The notes beneath the pieces are model-generated. The model did no database searches, was not told where the DNA came from, and saw only the letters and a program-made list of their open reading frames with translations. Position numbers and translations under genes: made by a program. A DNA stretch of 8,511 nt, taken from assembly GCA_964516605.1 (NCBI GenBank), contig CAZFAA010000075.1:1-8511 (forward strand), in the 5' to 3' direction. This DNA is from GCA-2732805 sp964516605 (lineage in GTDB: Bacteria; Pseudomonadota; Gammaproteobacteria; Coxiellales; Coxiellaceae). This document shows positions 6,441 to 8,511 of the stretch, piece by piece (position 1 is the first letter of the stretch; every line of letters begins with the position of its first letter).

Positions 6441-6449
6441 AGGAGGGAG
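6441..6449 (+). promoter_or_regulatory. Strong ribosome binding site that fixes the atpI start
   Basis: AGGAGGGAG is almost a full anti-16S match. It places initiation at the ATG at 6456. The ATG at 6452 is in another frame, and the in-frame ATG at 6429 lies upstream of this site and has no site of its own. The start at 6456 gives a 149-residue AtpI, and I prefer it over the 158-residue version. Confidence 0.75.
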
Positions 6450-6455
6450 AAATGC

Positions 6456-6905
6456 ATGATTACGCGCCCTCATTTAGTATTGCCTCTCTGTGCAAAAATC
6501 TATATACTCGCCCGACATTGTCCGAAGGTCGCGGGAGCCCTTAGTGTGCGCAACTTGTTTATCGCTCAAACAGTATTGGTATTAATCACAGCGTGCATTT
6601 GGGGGGCGCTAAAAAGTGAAGCTATCTTGCCGGTACTGTACGGTGGAGCCGCATGTATTTTTCCGACTTTTTTGTTTGCTCGCTTCTTTTTATCTCAGAA
6701 ACATAAAAGACGCCCCGGACAAATTTTAATAATTTTTTATGTTGGTGAGTTTGTAAAAATGTTTGTGAGCGCGCTCATTATGATTGCAGCCATTAGGTAT
6801 TTACATGCGTTGGCTATACCCCTTGTGGCTGGGTTTTTGGTGGGGAATTTAGTATTTTGGTTGGCGCCAACTTTGGTGCTAAAACAACAAATGAGATCGA
6901 CTTAA
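6456..6905 (+). CDS. atpI: AtpI, ATP synthase assembly protein I
   Basis: AtpI is a small membrane protein encoded at the head of atp operons. In other bacteria it helps assemble the c-ring and has been linked to Mg2+ supply. It is usually not essential. This 149-residue protein has four membrane segments at about residues 34-50, 57-78, 89-113 and 118-141. Family-type features are the Y62-G-G in helix 2 and the GQILIIFYVGEFVKM segment (88-102) with conserved Glu and Lys. The N-terminal 30 residues are polar and basic. It is followed after one base by atpB, so the two are probably translationally coupled. The 164 bases between the minus-strand gene at 6291 and this start hold no recognisable gene and no convincing promoter, although the operon promoter is expected there. 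Confidence 0.88.
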   Translation: MITRPHLVLPLCAKIYILARHCPKVAGALSVRNLFIAQTVLVLITACIWGALKSEAILPVLYGGAACIFPTFLFARFFLSQKHKRRPGQILIIFYVGEFVKMFVSALIMIAAIRYLHALAIPLVAGFLVGNLVFWLAPTLVLKQQMRST

Positions 6906-6906
6906 C

Positions 6907-7707
6907 ATGGCAGAAGGCGCGTTGACCCCAGGAGAGTATATCCAACACCATTTGGTGCATTGGCAGTATTCGTTTACGACGCATTCTTTTGGTCCGGCAA
7001 CTGGTTTTTGGGTTTTAAATGTGGACACTTTATTGGTGTCTATTATTTTGGGCGCTTTTTTTTGTTGGGTGTTTAGGTTAGCGGCGCGTAAGGCGACGGT
7101 AAGTAACCCAGGAAAATTACAAAATTTTGTTGAATATGCAATCGAGCAAGTTGAAACATTGGTACGCGAATCGTTTCATGATGTCCCGCATAGGCTAATT
7201 GGACCAATGGCATTAACGGTTTTTGTGTGGGTGTTTTTGATGAATTTCATGGATTTATTGCCGGTGGATGTCATCCCATTGCTTTCGCGCGCTACAGGTT
7301 TGTCCCCTTACTTTAAAGCCGTGCCAACGGCTGATTTGAACCTTACTTTTGCGATGTCGCTGTCGGTTTTTATTTTAATTATCGGCTTTAACATTGGCTG
7401 TAAAAAGATGGGCTTTTTAAAAGAGTGTTTGTCCAAACCATTTGGCTGGTGGTTGGCGCCAGTGAATGTGGTATTTCGTTGCATTGAAGAATTTACCAAG
7501 CCTGTGTCATTGGCGCTGCGGCTTTACGGGAATTTATTTGCAGGTGAGCTGATTTTTATTTTAATTGCTGCGCTGATTCCATGGTGGTTGCAGTGGTTCC
7601 CGGGTGGAATATGGGCTATTTTCCACATATTAATTATTAGCGTTCAGGCGCTTATTTTCATGATTTTAACGATTGTGTATATAAGTCTCGCTAAAGAAAC
7701 ACATTGA
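6907..7707 (+). CDS. atpB: ATP synthase Fo subunit a
   Basis: Subunit a forms the two proton half-channels of the F-type ATP synthase next to the c-ring in the inner membrane. The 266-residue protein matches E. coli subunit a (271 residues) closely. The essential arginine is R205 in SLALRLYGNLFAGELIF (E. coli R210). E214 and H240 correspond to E. coli E219 and H245, the interacting pair in the channel. The C-terminal FHILIISVQALIFMILTIVYIS helix is nearly the same as in E. coli. The periplasmic start YIQHHLVHWQY and LMNFMDLLPVD are also typical. Five to six membrane helices are visible. The start ATG follows the atpI stop by one base with only a weak GAGA site (6893-6896), consistent with coupling to atpI. 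Confidence 0.98.
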   Translation: MAEGALTPGEYIQHHLVHWQYSFTTHSFGPATGFWVLNVDTLLVSIILGAFFCWVFRLAARKATVSNPGKLQNFVEYAIEQVETLVRESFHDVPHRLIGPMALTVFVWVFLMNFMDLLPVDVIPLLSRATGLSPYFKAVPTADLNLTFAMSLSVFILIIGFNIGCKKMGFLKECLSKPFGWWLAPVNVVFRCIEEFTKPVSLALRLYGNLFAGELIFILIAALIPWWLQWFPGGIWAIFHILIISVQALIFMILTIVYISLAKETH

Positions 7708-7712
7708 TGTAT

Positions 7713-7770
7713 TGTGTAATGCTGTTGGCGTTACGCGCTCGAATTTGATTTAACTAAAAGAAAGGAGAGG
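7713..7770 (+). promoter_or_regulatory. atpE translation leader: hairpin, A/T-rich enhancer-like stretch and strong RBS
   Basis: The 65-base gap before atpE contains a stem (7713-7722 with 7728-7737, ten pairs including three G-U, five-base loop). It is followed by an A/T-rich stretch with TTTAACTAAAAG (7749-7760) and then AAGGAGAGG (7762-7770), close to the ATG at 7773. In E. coli the atpE leader, which also has a TTTTAACTGAAAC-type sequence before its Shine-Dalgarno, is a known translational enhancer that raises subunit c output above its neighbours. The likeness here suggests the same role. The hairpin could also limit read-through or mRNA decay. Confidence 0.6.
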
Positions 7771-7772
7771 CA

Positions 7773-8090
7773 ATGATAGTTGCAAGTATACTCGCTAACA
7801 TTCAAGGTATGTCTGCTATTGCGGCGGCGCTGATGTTCGGCTTCGCAGGATTAGGTCCTGCAATTGGTTTTGGTATTCTAGGTGGTAAATTCTTAGAGGG
7901 CGTGGCACGACAGCCTGAGCTTAAGGGTGTGTTGATGCTCAACATGTTTTTGGTTGCGGGTTTTGTTGATGCGTTTGCGGTAATTAGCTTAGTAATGGGT
8001 TTCTTGGTGATGTTTGCTAATCCGTTTGCGACGCCAGTTTTAGCGCACTTGCAAACGGTTGCTGCTACAGCGGCAGCGGTTGCGCAATAA
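7773..8090 (+). CDS. atpE: ATP synthase Fo subunit c, with long C-terminal tail
   Basis: Subunit c forms the proton-driven rotor ring. Helix 1 spans about residues 13-40 with the glycine-rich face (GLGPAIGFGILGG). The polar loop is KFLEGVARQPEL (39-50), with the conserved Arg-Gln-Pro that contacts subunits gamma and epsilon. Helix 2 carries the proton-binding D66 in GFVDAFAVI, equivalent to E. coli D61. No Na+-binding signature (such as Gln in helix 1 plus Glu in helix 2) is visible, so H+ coupling is expected. The length is 105 residues, against 79 in E. coli. About 20 residues after MFANPF (80-85) form an extra Ala-rich tail. P29 replaces the usual small residue in helix 1, and the proline that follows D61 by three in E. 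coli is Ala here (A69). It has the strongest ribosome binding site of the operon. Confidence 0.97.
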   Translation: MIVASILANIQGMSAIAAALMFGFAGLGPAIGFGILGGKFLEGVARQPELKGVLMLNMFLVAGFVDAFAVISLVMGFLVMFANPFATPVLAHLQTVAATAAAVAQ

Positions 8091-8115
8091 GCAATAATTA
8101 ATATAGGGCTTTACG

Positions 8116-8511
8116 ATGGATATTAACCTAACACTACTTGGCGAAATGATTACCTTTGGTATTTTCATTTGGTTTACGTTCAAATTTATTTGGCCGCCAT
8201 TAATGAAGGTAATGGAAGAGCGTCGTAAGCAGATCGCAGATGGTATTGCTGCGGCTGAGCAGGGTAGAAAAGACTTGGAATTAGCGCAACACAAGTCAAA
8301 GGATCTGTTGGCGGACACAAAAGCACAGGCATCAGCAATTCTTGAGCAAGCACATCAGCGCGCCAATCACGTCATCGAAGAGGCTAAGCAGCAGGCGCGT
8401 ATTGAAGGCGAGCGTTTATTGGCCTTAGCGCGCGGTGAAATCGTGTTGGAGCGTAACGCGGCACGTGATGAGCTCATGGCAGAGGTATCAGGCATAGCTG
8501 TTGCGCTGTCT
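8116..8511 (+). CDS. atpF: ATP synthase Fo subunit b, 3' truncated by the window
   Basis: Subunit b is the peripheral stalk that links Fo to F1 through subunit delta. The reading frame is open to the last base, giving the first 132 of an expected 156 or so residues. The N-terminus (MDINLTLLGEMITF) is followed by one membrane helix to about residue 26, then WPPLMKVMEERRKQIADG, nearly as in E. coli. After this comes a long charged helix rich in Ala, Glu, Lys and Gln, with the right-handed coiled-coil style of the family, including ILEQAHQRANHVIEEAK. The ATG has AGGG (8105-8108) seven bases upstream. It lies 25 bases after the atpE stop. The C-terminal delta-binding end is beyond the window; atpH would be expected next. 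Confidence 0.96.
   Translation, partial: MDINLTLLGEMITFGIFIWFTFKFIWPPLMKVMEERRKQIADGIAAAEQGRKDLELAQHKSKDLLADTKAQASAILEQAHQRANHVIEEAKQQARIEGERLLALARGEIVLERNAARDELMAEVSGIAVALS

Noticed and set aside
6429..6455. Earlier in-frame ATG giving a 158-residue AtpI.
   Set aside because: The strong AGGAGGGAG site lies downstream of it and points to the ATG at 6456.

Overview
The window looks like housekeeping chromosome from a moderately AT-rich gammaproteobacterium. The backbone order is mnmG, rsmG, parA, parB, atpI, atpB, atpE, atpF, which is the classical gammaproteobacterial order of this region, often found near the replication origin. RsmG, AtpB and AtpF resemble their E. coli counterparts closely in length and motifs. 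The small exported proteins and the MFS carriers next to these genes suggest a Legionella/Coxiella-type lineage. That placement is an impression from sequence style, not a demonstration.

Layout. 1-291 is the 3' end of mnmG (tRNA modification). 293-2003 is an accessory insert that separates mnmG from rsmG. It holds a half-size, six-helix MFS-like membrane protein (+), a small exported protein converging on it (-), and a divergent 167-residue protein (+) with TALE-like helical units. 2007-4438 is a tight rsmG-parA-parB operon with a 3-nt gap and then an ATGA overlap. 4439-6455 is a second accessory insert, with a full-length MFS transporter (+) and another small exported protein converging on it (-). 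6456-8511 is the start of the F-type ATP synthase operon (atpI, atpB, atpE, atpF); atpF runs off the end of the window.

How the genes work together. MnmG and RsmG modify tRNA and 16S rRNA. ParA and ParB segregate the chromosome. The Atp proteins build the membrane Fo sector: subunits a, c and b, plus the assembly factor AtpI. The two accessory inserts share a layout, MFS-type membrane protein followed by a convergent exported two-cysteine protein. The two exported proteins also show a weak shared motif, so they may be distant relatives.

The most interesting items are the 167-residue protein with TALE-like units, the repeated transporter/exported-protein layout, two intergenic palindromes in operator-like positions, and an unusual AtpE (proline in helix 1, none after the proton-binding Asp in helix 2, long C-terminal tail). 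No gap between genes exceeds 300 bases. I saw no tRNA, rRNA, CRISPR array or insertion sequence.
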